Shown here one piece after another: positions 17,951 to 26,966 of a stretch of DNA of 64,000 nucleotides. Below the pieces are notes generated by a model. It was not told the DNA's origin, searched no databases, and saw only the letters and a list, made by a program, of their open reading frames with translations. This DNA comes from Sphingomonas sp. (lineage in GTDB: Bacteria; Pseudomonadota; Alphaproteobacteria; Sphingomonadales; Sphingomonadaceae). The stretch covers positions 1 to 64,000 of the forward strand of contig NZ_JAGHZV010000020.1 in assembly GCF_017745215.1 (NCBI RefSeq). The letters are read 5' to 3'. The position numbers were made by a program, and so were the translations under genes. Position 1 is the stretch's first letter. Each line of letters opens with the position of its first letter.

Positions 17951-18367
17951 ATGGCAGGCATCTTTGCCATCGTGCCCGATGGGCCTGACGCATTCCGCAT
18001 CGCTTCCGGGGGAACCTCCATACCCCTGGGAGACGCCGCTCAAACCCGCATGTTCGTCAACGCCATGCAGAACAACACGGTGCTGCAATATTTCAAGGAC
18101 CGCTCCGATGCGATGACGGCGACCCATGACTGGGAAGACATCTCCGACATGTTCGACAACGGCCCCAAGGTCGAGGAACTGCTGCAGACGAGCACGCGGA
18201 TGGTCTTCGAGAATACGACCGTCTATGTCGCGCCGATCGGCGAGAACCTCGCCACGGCGATGGACGGCGACATGGCCTCGCTGCAGTCGGGCCTCGCGGG
18301 CGAGGCGGAGACCGGCACCATGTCCGAAGCGCTCGACAAGGTGGTCGCCGAGCTGGTGGCGGTCTAA
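17951..18367 (+). CDS. Hypothetical protein, 138 aa
   Basis: Not recognised. A soluble, acidic protein that begins MAGIFAIVPDGPDAFRIASG and includes FVNAMQNNTVLQYFKDRSDA, DWEDISDMFDNGPKVEELLQ and a C-terminal helical segment ending in ALDKVVAELVAV. It has an AGGAGG ribosome site across the junction with the upstream 179-residue gene, so the two are almost certainly cotranscribed. It ends ten bases from the convergent amidohydrolase gene. Confidence 0.75.
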   Translation: MAGIFAIVPDGPDAFRIASGGTSIPLGDAAQTRMFVNAMQNNTVLQYFKDRSDAMTATHDWEDISDMFDNGPKVEELLQTSTRMVFENTTVYVAPIGENLATAMDGDMASLQSGLAGEAETGTMSEALDKVVAELVAV

Positions 18368-18376
18368 GGGTCCAGC

Positions 18377-20035
18377 CTATTTCCGCTGCCACACCCGCTC
18401 GCCGCCGATCCACGTCTCGAGGACCTGCGTCTTGCGCAGCTCCTCGGGCGTGGCGAACAGCGGGTCGCGGTCGACGAGGATGAAATCGGCGCGCAGGCCC
18501 GGGGCGAGGCGGCCGAACTTGGTCTCGGCGAAGCCCGCGTACGCCGCGCCGGTGGTGAAGCCCGCCCAGGCCTGTTCGCGCGTCACGCGCTCCTCGGGGC
18601 GCCAGCCGCCCGCCGGCTCGCCGTCGGGGCCCTGGCGAGTCACCGCGGCGGCCCAGCCGGCGAAGGGATCGGGGCTCTCGACCGGATAGTCCGAGCCGAA
18701 CGCCAGCCCCGCGCCGTTCTTGAGCATCGTCGCCCAGGCATAGGCGCCCTTCAGCCGGTCCGGGCCCAGCCGCGCCTCGGCCATCAGCCGGTCCGACGTC
18801 TGGTGGACGGGCTGCATCGAGGCGATGGTGCCGAACTTGCCGAAGCGCGGCAGGTCGGCCGGGTCGACGATCTGGGCATGCTCGATCCGCCAGCGCCGGT
18901 CGCCCTTGTAGGTGTCCGAGAGGATCTCGATCGCGTCGAGCACCTGCTGGTTGGCGCGATCGCCGATCGCGTGGACGGCGATCTGGAAATTGTCCATCGC
19001 GCCGCGCGTCATCAGGTTGAGCAGCTGGTCGTCGGCGAGGCGCGGCAGCCCGCGCTGGCCCGGCGCATCGGCGTAATCGGCCTTGAGCCAGGCGCCGCGC
19101 GAGCCGAGCGCGCCGTCGGCGAACAGCTTGATCCCGCCCATCCGCAGCCGATCGGCGTAGAGCCAGGGCGTCGGCCCCTGTCCGCCCACCGCCAGCGCCG
19201 TGTCGACGCCCAGCGCGTAGCTCATGATCCGGATCTTGAGCAGCCCCAGGTCGCCCATGCGGCGATAGACGAGCCAGTCGGTGCCGCTGGTGCCCATGTC
19301 CGAGGTCGCGGTGATGCCGAGCTTCTCGAGCGTCTCCTGCGCGGCGAGGAAGGCGGCGTTGCGCTCGCGCGGGGTGGGATCGGGCACCGCCTTGGCGACG
19401 AGCGCCATCGCGCCGTCGACGAACACGCCCGCGGGCGCGCCGCCTTCGCCGCGCTCGATCCGGCCGCCGGCAGGATCCTTGCTGTCGGCGGTCACCCCGG
19501 CGAGCTTGATCGCGCGGCCGTTCGCCCAGCCGGCATGGCCGTCGACGCGCTCGAGCCACACCGGGCGATCGGCGACCGCCTGGTCGAGCTCGGCAGCGGT
19601 CGGATAGCGGCCGAGCTTCCAGCGTTCCTGGTTCCAGCCGAAGCCGGTGATCCACTTGGTCGGGTTGGCGTCGGCATAGGCCTTGATCTTCGCCAGCGCC
19701 TCTTCGAGCGACCTGGTGTCCGAGAGGTCGAGGCGGAGCTTCTGGAAGCCCAGGTCCATGACATGGCCGTGCGCGTCGATCATGCCGGGGATCAGCGTCT
19801 TGCCGCCGCCGTCGATCGTCCATTCGAGCGTCTTGGCCTTGGGGCGCTTCTGGCGCGGGAAGAGCAGCGCGGTGACATAGCCGTCGCGGTTGAACAGGAT
19901 GCCGTTGAAGCGCAGCACCTGGCCCTTGTCGTCGAGCGTGATGCCGTTGACGTTGTCGATCAGGCCATCGGCGAAGGCAGCGGGCGCCGCGACCAGCAGC
20001 GCGAGCAGCGCGGCGACGAACTTCCAAGGCTTCAC
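18377..20035 (-). CDS. Exported YtcJ-like metal-dependent amidohydrolase
   Basis: Amidohydrolase-superfamily enzyme of 552 residues. The signal peptide is KPWKFVAALLALLVAAPAAFA. The metal-binding DAHGHVMDLG and the later strands IKLFADGALGSRGAWL, IAVHAIGDRANQQVLD, RRWRIEHAQIV and LAFGSDYPVES match the YtcJ type. The C-terminus ADFILVDRDPLF closes the small beta domain. GTG 20035 is chosen because AAGGAG precedes it and the signal peptide begins there. The substrate is unknown. It is divergent from ilvA. Confidence 0.88.
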   Translation of the reverse strand: MKPWKFVAALLALLVAAPAAFADGLIDNVNGITLDDKGQVLRFNGILFNRDGYVTALLFPRQKRPKAKTLEWTIDGGGKTLIPGMIDAHGHVMDLGFQKLRLDLSDTRSLEEALAKIKAYADANPTKWITGFGWNQERWKLGRYPTAAELDQAVADRPVWLERVDGHAGWANGRAIKLAGVTADSKDPAGGRIERGEGGAPAGVFVDGAMALVAKAVPDPTPRERNAAFLAAQETLEKLGITATSDMGTSGTDWLVYRRMGDLGLLKIRIMSYALGVDTALAVGGQGPTPWLYADRLRMGGIKLFADGALGSRGAWLKADYADAPGQRGLPRLADDQLLNLMTRGAMDNFQIAVHAIGDRANQQVLDAIEILSDTYKGDRRWRIEHAQIVDPADLPRFGKFGTIASMQPVHQTSDRLMAEARLGPDRLKGAYAWATMLKNGAGLAFGSDYPVESPDPFAGWAAAVTRQGPDGEPAGGWRPEERVTREQAWAGFTTGAAYAGFAETKFGRLAPGLRADFILVDRDPLFATPEELRKTQVLETWIGGERVWQRK

Positions 20036-20144
20036 TGGCGCATTCTCCTTGCGGGCCCGTCCGCTGCGTGCGCCGTGCCGACCCAAACACCGATCGCATA
20101 GGGCCTGTTCCCCCGCCGCGCCAGATGGTCTAGGGCCGGGCGCC

Positions 20145-21389
20145 ATGGCCACTCGACCCGCTTCCGCATCCAATCCGCTCCCGGTCACCATCGACGACGT
20201 GCGCGCCGCGCGCATGCGGATCGGCGACGCCATCGTCCGCACGCCGACGCTGCACAGCAAGACGCTGTCGGACCTCACCGGGGCGACGATCTACATCAAG
20301 TTCGAGAACCTGCAGTTCACCGCGGCCTACAAGGAGCGCGGCGCGCTCAACACGCTGCTCCAGCTCGACGAGGCGGCGCGCGCCAAGGGCGTGATCGCGG
20401 CCTCGGCCGGCAACCATGCCCAGGGCCTCGCCTATCACGGCAGCCGGCTGGGCGTGCCGGTGACGATCGTGATGCCGAAGAACACGCCGACGGTGAAGGT
20501 CACCCAGACCGAGGGCCACGGCGCCGACGTGATCCTGGAAGGCGAGACCTATGACGCCGCCAATGCGCACGCCCGCGCGCTCGAAGCGGAGAAGGGCTTC
20601 ACCTTCGTCCATCCGTTCGACGATGCGCGAATCATCGCGGGGCAAGGCACGGTCGCGCTCGAGCTGCTCGAAGACGTGCCGGCGATCGACACGCTGGTGG
20701 TGCCGATCGGCGGCGGCGGGCTGATCTCGGGCATGGCGACGGTCGCCAAGGCGCAGGACCGGCCGATCGAAGTGATCGGGGTCGAGGCCGAGCTCTACCC
20801 CTCGATGTACAACCGCATCCACCATACCGAGATGCCCTGCGGCGGCGACACGCTGGCCGAGGGCATTGCGGTGAAGGAGCCTGGAGAGCTCACCTCGCGC
20901 TTCGTCGAGGCGCTGGTCGACGACATCGTGCTGGTCGGCGAGCGGCGGCTGGAGGAAGCGGTGAGCCTGCTGCTCCAGATCGAGAAGACCGTGGTCGAGG
21001 GCGCGGGCGCGGCGGGACTGGCGGCGATGCTCTCCGAGCCCGAGCGATTCCGCGGCAAGACCGTGGGGACGGTGCTGTGCGGCGGCAACATCGACACGCG
21101 GCTGCTGGCGAACGTGCTGCTGCGCGACCTCGCGCGATCGGGGCGGCTGGCCCGCCTCCGGCTGCGGCTGCAGGACCGGCCGGGCGCCTTGTTCAACGTC
21201 GCGCGGATCTTCCACGAGCAGGGCGTGAACATCATCGAGGTCTACCACCAGCGCGTGTTCACCACGCTGCCGGCGAAGGGCCTGATCACCGACATCGAAT
21301 GCGAGACGCGCGACCGCAACCACCTCGACCGGCTGATCACGGCGCTGCGGCGGGCGCAATATGAAGTGAGCCAGGTCGAGCTGGCCTGA
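20145..21389 (+). CDS. ilvA: Threonine ammonia-lyase with C-terminal ACT domain
   Basis: PLP enzyme that deaminates threonine to 2-oxobutyrate, feeding isoleucine synthesis or threonine breakdown. It is 414 residues long. The PLP lysine is in FTAAYKERGAL, the asparagine loop is SAGNHAQGLAYH, and the phosphate-binding loop is PIGGGGLISGM. From about residue 335, RLRLRLQDRPGALFNVARIF is an ACT-type regulatory domain. The single ACT module places it with the shorter threonine dehydratases rather than E. coli IlvA with two. Confidence 0.94.
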   Translation: MATRPASASNPLPVTIDDVRAARMRIGDAIVRTPTLHSKTLSDLTGATIYIKFENLQFTAAYKERGALNTLLQLDEAARAKGVIAASAGNHAQGLAYHGSRLGVPVTIVMPKNTPTVKVTQTEGHGADVILEGETYDAANAHARALEAEKGFTFVHPFDDARIIAGQGTVALELLEDVPAIDTLVVPIGGGGLISGMATVAKAQDRPIEVIGVEAELYPSMYNRIHHTEMPCGGDTLAEGIAVKEPGELTSRFVEALVDDIVLVGERRLEEAVSLLLQIEKTVVEGAGAAGLAAMLSEPERFRGKTVGTVLCGGNIDTRLLANVLLRDLARSGRLARLRLRLQDRPGALFNVARIFHEQGVNIIEVYHQRVFTTLPAKGLITDIECETRDRNHLDRLITALRRAQYEVSQVELA

Positions 21390-21448
21390 ATTCCGGCGGC
21401 GAACGGACGGAGGCTGGAAGCGCAACCCGCTTTCCCGATTCCACCCCC

Positions 21449-21534
21449 GTCACGCCGAACTGGTTTCAGGGCCCGACCCTCTGCGGGCGATGTCGCCAAG
21501 AGGAGGGTCGGATGCTGAAACAGGGGCGTGCCAT
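21449..21534. repeat. Second dispersed repeat family, copy S1
   Basis: CGTCACGCCGAACTGGTTTC through GGATGCTGAAACAGGGGCGTG, with TCGCCAAGAGGAGGGTCGG in the centre. It matches 29172-29262 over the whole length. It lies downstream of ilvA. Confidence 0.85.
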
Positions 21535-21561
21535 CGCTTGTTGAACGGCCTCCCCCTCAGA

Positions 21562-21589
21562 CGTCATCCCGGCTTTCGCCGGGATGACG
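21562..21589. repeat. Palindromic repeat, short copy F
   Basis: CGTCATCCCGGC-TTTC-GCCGGGATGACG: outer arms only, forming a perfect hairpin between the convergent ilvA and phosphatase genes. It may serve as a bidirectional terminator. Confidence 0.88.
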
Positions 21590-21607
21590 GTTGAAAGGTC
21601 CTGGACG

Positions 21608-23287
21608 TTATCTGCAGCTATCCCCCGGCCCCGCATCGAGATCCAGGCACCGCCCGTCGACCTGCACCGGCACGGCGATCCCCAGCAGCGCCGCCAGCGT
21701 CGGCGCGATGTCCACCGTCTCGACCGACAGCGGCTGCTCGAACCCGGTCATGCCCTTGCGCCAGAACAGCATCGGCACGCGGCGGTCATAGTCCCAGAAG
21801 CTGCCGTGCGTCGCGATCGTCCCTGCGGGGACCGCGATCGGCGTCACGCGCGGCTTCAGCGCCACGATCAGGTCGCCCGAGCGCCCCGGCACATAGGAGG
21901 CGCGGGCGCGCTCGAGCAGCGTCCAGGTCTCGGGCGGTGTCGTCGCCGGCACGGTCGCGGCGATCTGCGCGCCGCTGAACGCGCCCGCCACCTGCGGGTT
22001 GGCGCGATAGAGTTTCAGCGCCTCGGCGAGCACCGCCGCGCGCTGCTTCCCCTTGATCGCCGCGTCGATGTAGACGTCGCCCGCCGCGCCGCCATAGAGC
22101 ACCGGGCCCTTGATCCTGAGCTTGGCGCCGATCGCCTTGCCCACCATCCCTGCCGTCAGCTCGGGCGCGACGCGCGCCGCCATCGGCGCGGCATGTTCGT
22201 CGTTGCGCTCGGGGATGTCGTGGCCGCCATGGTCGGCGGTCAGCACCACCGCATAGTCGACCCCGGTCGCGTCGAGCCGGTCGAACAGCTTGCCCAGCGT
22301 CCGGTCGAGCCCGAGCAGCTGGAGGCACATCTCGCTGCCCTCGGTGCCGAGCGTATGGCCGACATAGTCGGTCGCCGAGGCGCCGACGATCAGCAGGTCG
22401 GGCGCCGCGCCCTGGCCGAGCTTGAGGTCGACCGCCAGGTCGCCCGCGAGCCCCGCGATCGCCGCGTCGAAGTATGGCGAAGCCTTCCACTTGCCCATGG
22501 CCTTGTGTTCGGGATCGGCATCCATCGCGAGCCGCCCATCGCCGACGACGCGCCTGCCCACCTGGATGCCCCGCGCGCGGGGCTTGCAAAAGTCGGGCAG
22601 GTCGAGCGCCTCATGCCCCCTGGCGCGCTCGTCGTTCACCGCGTCGTTGGCGCGCTTGACCGCCGCCGGCATCGCGCGGCCGGGATAGGAAATGAACGCC
22701 TGGTTCTTGTCGAACCAGAACCAGAGCTCGTCGATCCGGTGCCCGCCCATCATGATCGCCGCGCGGTCCTTGCCCGCGACCGAGACGACGCGGCTCGCGG
22801 GATTGGCGAGCTTCATCCACTCGCCGAGCGTCGGCACCTTCAGATGCTTGTCGGAGGGCTGGTAATTGTACGCATCGGTGCCCGGCAGCGTCTCGTCCTC
22901 GGCGCAATAGACACTGTGGTCGCCGTCCTTGCCGCGCGCCACACCGAAATCGATCCAGTCGTTCGCGGCGATGCCGGTGCGCGCGGGATGGTCGCCGGTG
23001 AGGATGGTCGAATGGCCGGGGCAGGTCTCGGTCGCGGCATGGCTCTGATAGCCCGAGGGAAAGACCGCGCCGGTCATCAGCCGCGCGAGGCCGTAGCGGA
23101 ACTGGGCGCGATATTCGGCGAAGAGGTCGGCCGAGAACTGATCGACCGAGATCACCACGATCAGCTGGGGCGCGGCCGCTGGCGCAGGCGCGGTGGCGGC
23201 AGTCGGGCCCGCATCCTGCGCGGCGAGCGGCGCGGCCGCGAGGAGCGAAAGGGCTGCTGCGAGCGAACGTCCGAATCTCATGGCCAC
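21608..23287 (-). CDS. Exported alkaline phosphatase, PhoK/PafA type
   Basis: Type I phosphodiesterase/nucleotide-pyrophosphatase-fold alkaline phosphatase, 559 residues, with a signal peptide (LAAALSLLAAAPLAAQ). The first metal site is in VVISVDQF. The nucleophile Thr88 lies in SHAATETCPGHSTILTG, as in Sphingomonas PhoK, with Asn at NDW. Further metal ligands lie in TADHGGHDIPERNDEHA and GTIATHGSFWDYDRRVP. It releases phosphate from organic esters outside the cytoplasm. Met3 is an alternative start. There is no clear Pho box in the short divergent spacer to dsbD. Confidence 0.92.
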   Translation of the reverse strand: MAMRFGRSLAAALSLLAAAPLAAQDAGPTAATAPAPAAAPQLIVVISVDQFSADLFAEYRAQFRYGLARLMTGAVFPSGYQSHAATETCPGHSTILTGDHPARTGIAANDWIDFGVARGKDGDHSVYCAEDETLPGTDAYNYQPSDKHLKVPTLGEWMKLANPASRVVSVAGKDRAAIMMGGHRIDELWFWFDKNQAFISYPGRAMPAAVKRANDAVNDERARGHEALDLPDFCKPRARGIQVGRRVVGDGRLAMDADPEHKAMGKWKASPYFDAAIAGLAGDLAVDLKLGQGAAPDLLIVGASATDYVGHTLGTEGSEMCLQLLGLDRTLGKLFDRLDATGVDYAVVLTADHGGHDIPERNDEHAAPMAARVAPELTAGMVGKAIGAKLRIKGPVLYGGAAGDVYIDAAIKGKQRAAVLAEALKLYRANPQVAGAFSGAQIAATVPATTPPETWTLLERARASYVPGRSGDLIVALKPRVTPIAVPAGTIATHGSFWDYDRRVPMLFWRKGMTGFEQPLSVETVDIAPTLAALLGIAVPVQVDGRCLDLDAGPGDSCR

Positions 23288-23353
23288 CTCGGCTTCAAAT
23301 GATGCGCCGCGCTGCTATGGTCGAAGCAGCGGGGGCGCGGCAAGGACAGCTCA

Positions 23354-25408
23354 ATGCGATCGATGCGTTTCTGGTTGATGACGATGCTGCTCGCGCTGGC
23401 GGCGCTCCGGGCGATGCCCGCGGCCGCGCAGGCGCCGGGCGAGGGGCCGCACGTCAAGATCACGCTGGTCGCCGAGACGGACACGCCCGCGCCGGGGAGT
23501 GACGTAACGCTCGCCTTCGCCTCGGTGCCCGATTCGGGCTGGCACGCCTATTGGCTCAACACCGGCGACGCCGGCATCCCCACCGAAGCGAAGTGGACGC
23601 TCCCGGCGGGCGTGAGCGCCGGCCCGCTCGACTATCCCGTGCCCGGCCGGCTGCTGATCGCCGGGCTGATGAACTACGTCTACGAGCACCCCTTCGCGCT
23701 GCTGACGCAGCTCAAGATCCCGGCCGACGCCAGGCCGGGCACGAAGCTCCCGGTCAGGGTCCTGCTCGACTATCTCGTATGCAGCGCCACCGTCTGCGTG
23801 CCCGAGAAGGCCGACCTCGCGATCGACCTGACCGTCGGCGACGGCGCGATCGCCGCCGATCGCCGCGCCCGGTTCGACCAGTGGCGCGCCGCGCTGCCGC
23901 GCCCGCTCGGCGCCAAGGCGAGCTTCCAGATCGCGAACAACCTGGTGCGTATCGCCATTCCCTTCCCCGCCGGCGCCGGCGCCAGGGACGTCTATTTCTT
24001 CCCCGCGACCGACGGGGTGATCGACTATGCCGCCCCGCAGAAGGTCGCGCGCGACGGCGACCGGCTGGTGATCGAGACCAAGGCACGCGGCACCAAGCCC
24101 ATGCTCGACGGCGTGCTCGCCACCGGCACCACCGGCTTCTTCGTCCAGGCCGCGCCCGGCACCGTCGCGCCCGCATCGGCGATGCCTGCGCCGTCCTCGG
24201 CGACCTGGTGGACCGCGCTCGTTGCCTTCGCCGGCGCAGTGCTCGGCGGGCTGATCCTCAACATCATGCCGTGCGTCTTCCCGATCCTGAGCCTGAAGGC
24301 GCTCAGCCTCGCCAAGGCCAACCATGGGGAAGGCAAGCCGCGCGCCGAAGCGATCGCCTATGCCGCGGGGGTGATCCTCGTCTGCGTCGCGCTCGGCGGC
24401 ACGCTGCTCGCGCTGCGCGCGGCGGGGGCGACGGTCGGCTGGGCGTTCCAGCTCCAGGACCCGCGCGTGATCGTGGTGCTGCTGCTCCTCGTCAGCGCGA
24501 TCGCGCTCAACCTCGCCGGGCTGTTCGAGATGACCGCGCCCGGCCTCGTCAACCGCATGGCCGCGCAAGGCACCGGCGGCGCCTTCATGACCGGTGCGCT
24601 CGCCGCCTTCATCGCGACGCCGTGCACCGGCCCGTTCATGGGCGCGGCGCTCGGCGCGGCGTTGGTGCTGCCCGCCGCGGCCGCGCTCGCGGTGTTCGCG
24701 GGGCTGGGGCTCGGCATCGCGCTGCCCTTCCTGCTGATCGGATTCGTGCCCGCGCTGCGCCGCCGCCTGCCCAGGCCCGGCGCCTGGATGGAGACGATGC
24801 GCCACATCCTCTCGATCCCGATGTTCCTGACCGCGCTCGCGCTTGCCTGGGTGCTCGGCAAGCAGGCCGGCGTCGACGGGATGACGATCGGCCTGGCTGC
24901 CGCGCTGGTCGCCGGCTTCGCGCTCTGGTGGGTCGGCCGCCGCCAGCGCAAGGGCCGCGGCTACGCCTGGCTGCCCGCCTTGCCGCTGCTGCTCGTCGCG
25001 CTCGCCGGCGCCTTCCTCGTCCGCACCATGCCCGCGACTGCCACCGCGCAGGCGGCGCAGGGTCTCCCCGGTGCCGAGCCCTTCACCGAGGCGCGCCTCG
25101 CCGAGCTCGTCCAGCAGCGCCGCCCGGTCTTCGCCTATTTCACTGCCGACTGGTGCCTCACCTGCAAGGTCAACGAGAAAGCGGTGATCGAGACCGACGC
25201 GGTCCGCAAGGCGCTGGCCGAAGGCAAGGTCGCGGTGCTCGTCGGCGACTGGACCAACGGGGATCCCGCGCTCGGCCGCTTCATCCAGGCGCACAATCGC
25301 GCGGGTGTGCCGCTCTACCTCTGGTATAAGCCGGGCGAGGCAGGGCCGCAGGTCCTGCCGCAGCTCCTCACGCAGGATATGCTGCAGACCCTGGCGAAAG
25401 GCGGCTGA
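23354..25408 (+). CDS. dsbD: Thiol:disulfide interchange protein DsbD/ScsB type
   Basis: Inner-membrane electron transporter that carries reducing power from cytoplasmic thioredoxin to the periplasm, 684 residues. A signal peptide is followed by an N-terminal periplasmic domain with the Cys pair LVCSATVCVPEK. The membrane domain of about eight helices has its redox cysteines in NIMPCVFPILSLK and ATPCTGPFMG. The C-terminal thioredoxin-like domain has the active site DWCLTCKVNEK. Two close starts (23354, 23363) are possible. It is divergent from the phosphatase gene. Confidence 0.94.
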   Translation: MRSMRFWLMTMLLALAALRAMPAAAQAPGEGPHVKITLVAETDTPAPGSDVTLAFASVPDSGWHAYWLNTGDAGIPTEAKWTLPAGVSAGPLDYPVPGRLLIAGLMNYVYEHPFALLTQLKIPADARPGTKLPVRVLLDYLVCSATVCVPEKADLAIDLTVGDGAIAADRRARFDQWRAALPRPLGAKASFQIANNLVRIAIPFPAGAGARDVYFFPATDGVIDYAAPQKVARDGDRLVIETKARGTKPMLDGVLATGTTGFFVQAAPGTVAPASAMPAPSSATWWTALVAFAGAVLGGLILNIMPCVFPILSLKALSLAKANHGEGKPRAEAIAYAAGVILVCVALGGTLLALRAAGATVGWAFQLQDPRVIVVLLLLVSAIALNLAGLFEMTAPGLVNRMAAQGTGGAFMTGALAAFIATPCTGPFMGAALGAALVLPAAAALAVFAGLGLGIALPFLLIGFVPALRRRLPRPGAWMETMRHILSIPMFLTALALAWVLGKQAGVDGMTIGLAAALVAGFALWWVGRRQRKGRGYAWLPALPLLLVALAGAFLVRTMPATATAQAAQGLPGAEPFTEARLAELVQQRRPVFAYFTADWCLTCKVNEKAVIETDAVRKALAEGKVAVLVGDWTNGDPALGRFIQAHNRAGVPLYLWYKPGEAGPQVLPQLLTQDMLQTLAKGG

Positions 25409-25486
25409 CGCGCTGCGCCCCCTTGTGCATCGCAACAAAGCGTTGCAGCATGGAACCCATAGGCACTTCCGTGGCTTGGGGAGCTG

Positions 25487-26962
25487 ATGGCGAAAGGGGC
25501 GTTCGACGAGATCTGGGGGCATGGCGGGCCTGAGGCGCCGCGTCCCGAATTCGCTGCGCTCGCCCGCTGGATCGCCGACACGCCGTCCGAGGAGCTCGAG
25601 CGCCGCCAGCAATCCGCCGAGGCCACCTTCCGCCAGCTCGGCATCACCTTCGCCGTCTATGGCGACAGCGAGGCGGCCGAGCGGATCATCCCCTTCGACA
25701 TCGTGCCGCGCGTCTTCCTGGCGGACGAATGGGAGCGGCTCTCGCAGGGGCTCATCCAGCGCGTCGAGGCGATCAACGCCTTCCTCGAGGACATCTACGG
25801 CGATCGCCGCATCCTCGCCGAGGGCGTGATCCCGCCAGAGCTCGTGCTGATGAACGAGCAGTTCCGCCCCGAGGTCGCCGGCATCCGCCCGCCGCACGGC
25901 GTGTGGGCGCACATCTGCGGGATCGACCTCGTCCGCACCGGACCCGACGAATTCCACGTTCTCGAGGACAATGCGCGCACGCCCTCGGGCGTGTCCTACA
26001 TGCTCGAGAATCGCGAGGCGATGATGCGCCTCTGCCCCGAGCTGTTCCGCGACTTCCGCATCGCGCCGGTGGATTCCTATCCGGACAAGCTGCTCCAGAC
26101 GATGCAGTCGGTCGCGCCCGGGCGGAACGCCAATCCGGTGTGCGTCGTGCTCACCCCCGGCCATTTCAACTCGGCCTATTACGAGCACAGCTTCCTCGCC
26201 GATTCGATGGGCGTCGAGCTGGTCGAATCGGCGGACCTGGTGGTCGACGACGACGTCGTCTGGATGCAGACGATCCAGGGCCGGGTGAAGGTCGACGTCA
26301 TCTATCGCAGGATCGACGACGACTATCTCGATCCGCTCGCCTTCCGCCCCGATTCGCTGCTCGGCGTGCCGGGGCTGATCGCTGCCTATCGCGCGGGCAA
26401 TGTCGCGCTGATCAACGCGCCGGGCAACGGCATCGCCGACGACAAGGCGATCTACAGCTACATGCCCGAGATCGTCCGCTTCTATTCGGGCAGCGAGGCG
26501 AAGCTGCCCAACGTCGAGACGTACCGCTGCCGCGAACCGGAAGCGCTCAAATACACGCTCGACCATCTGGGCGAATTGGTGGTCAAGCTGGTCGACGGTT
26601 CGGGCGGCTACGGCATGCTCGTCGGCCCGACCGCCTCGAAGAAGCAGATCGAGGAGTTCCGCGCCGCGCTCATCGCCGAGCCGCACCGCTACATCGCCCA
26701 GCCGACGCTCGCGCTCTCGACCGTCCCGACGGTGACCGAGAAGGGCCTCGCCCCGCGGCATGTCGACTTCCGCCCCTTCGTGCTCACCGGCAGCGATGGC
26801 GTCCGCGTCGTCCCCGGCGGGCTCACCCGCGTCGCGCTACGCGAAGGCTCGCTGGTGGTGAACTCGAGCCAGGGCGGCGGGACGAAGGACAGCTTCGTGC
26901 TGCTCGGCGAAAGCGGCTGCGCTTCGCAGGGCCAATCGCAGAGCCAGGGGCAGGGGGTATGA
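25487..26962 (+). CDS. Circularly permuted ATP-grasp type 2 protein
   Basis: Predicted ATP-dependent carboxylate-amine ligase of the DUF404/DUF407 class, 491 residues. The conserved motifs are present: GIRPPHGVWAHICGIDLVRT, VLEDNARTPSGVSYMLENRE, a late ADDKAIYSYMPEIVRFY segment, KLVDGSGGYGMLVGP (grasp loop) and HVDFRPFVL. It ends in a Gln/Ser/Gly tail. It is the first gene of a conserved cluster with alpha-E and transglutaminase-like genes, for which a peptide-type amide bond reaction has been proposed; the substrate is unknown. The next gene begins four bases after its stop. Confidence 0.92.
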   Translation: MAKGAFDEIWGHGGPEAPRPEFAALARWIADTPSEELERRQQSAEATFRQLGITFAVYGDSEAAERIIPFDIVPRVFLADEWERLSQGLIQRVEAINAFLEDIYGDRRILAEGVIPPELVLMNEQFRPEVAGIRPPHGVWAHICGIDLVRTGPDEFHVLEDNARTPSGVSYMLENREAMMRLCPELFRDFRIAPVDSYPDKLLQTMQSVAPGRNANPVCVVLTPGHFNSAYYEHSFLADSMGVELVESADLVVDDDVVWMQTIQGRVKVDVIYRRIDDDYLDPLAFRPDSLLGVPGLIAAYRAGNVALINAPGNGIADDKAIYSYMPEIVRFYSGSEAKLPNVETYRCREPEALKYTLDHLGELVVKLVDGSGGYGMLVGPTASKKQIEEFRAALIAEPHRYIAQPTLALSTVPTVTEKGLAPRHVDFRPFVLTGSDGVRVVPGGLTRVALREGSLVVNSSQGGGTKDSFVLLGESGCASQGQSQSQGQGV

Positions 26963-26966
26963 GCGC

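Noticed and set aside
23351-26761. A 1136-codon open frame on the minus strand opposite dsbD and the ATP-grasp gene
   Set aside because: It is a mirror frame of two well-supported plus-strand genes. Its translation is Arg/Asp/Gly/His-rich without domains, as expected for antisense of high-GC coding DNA.
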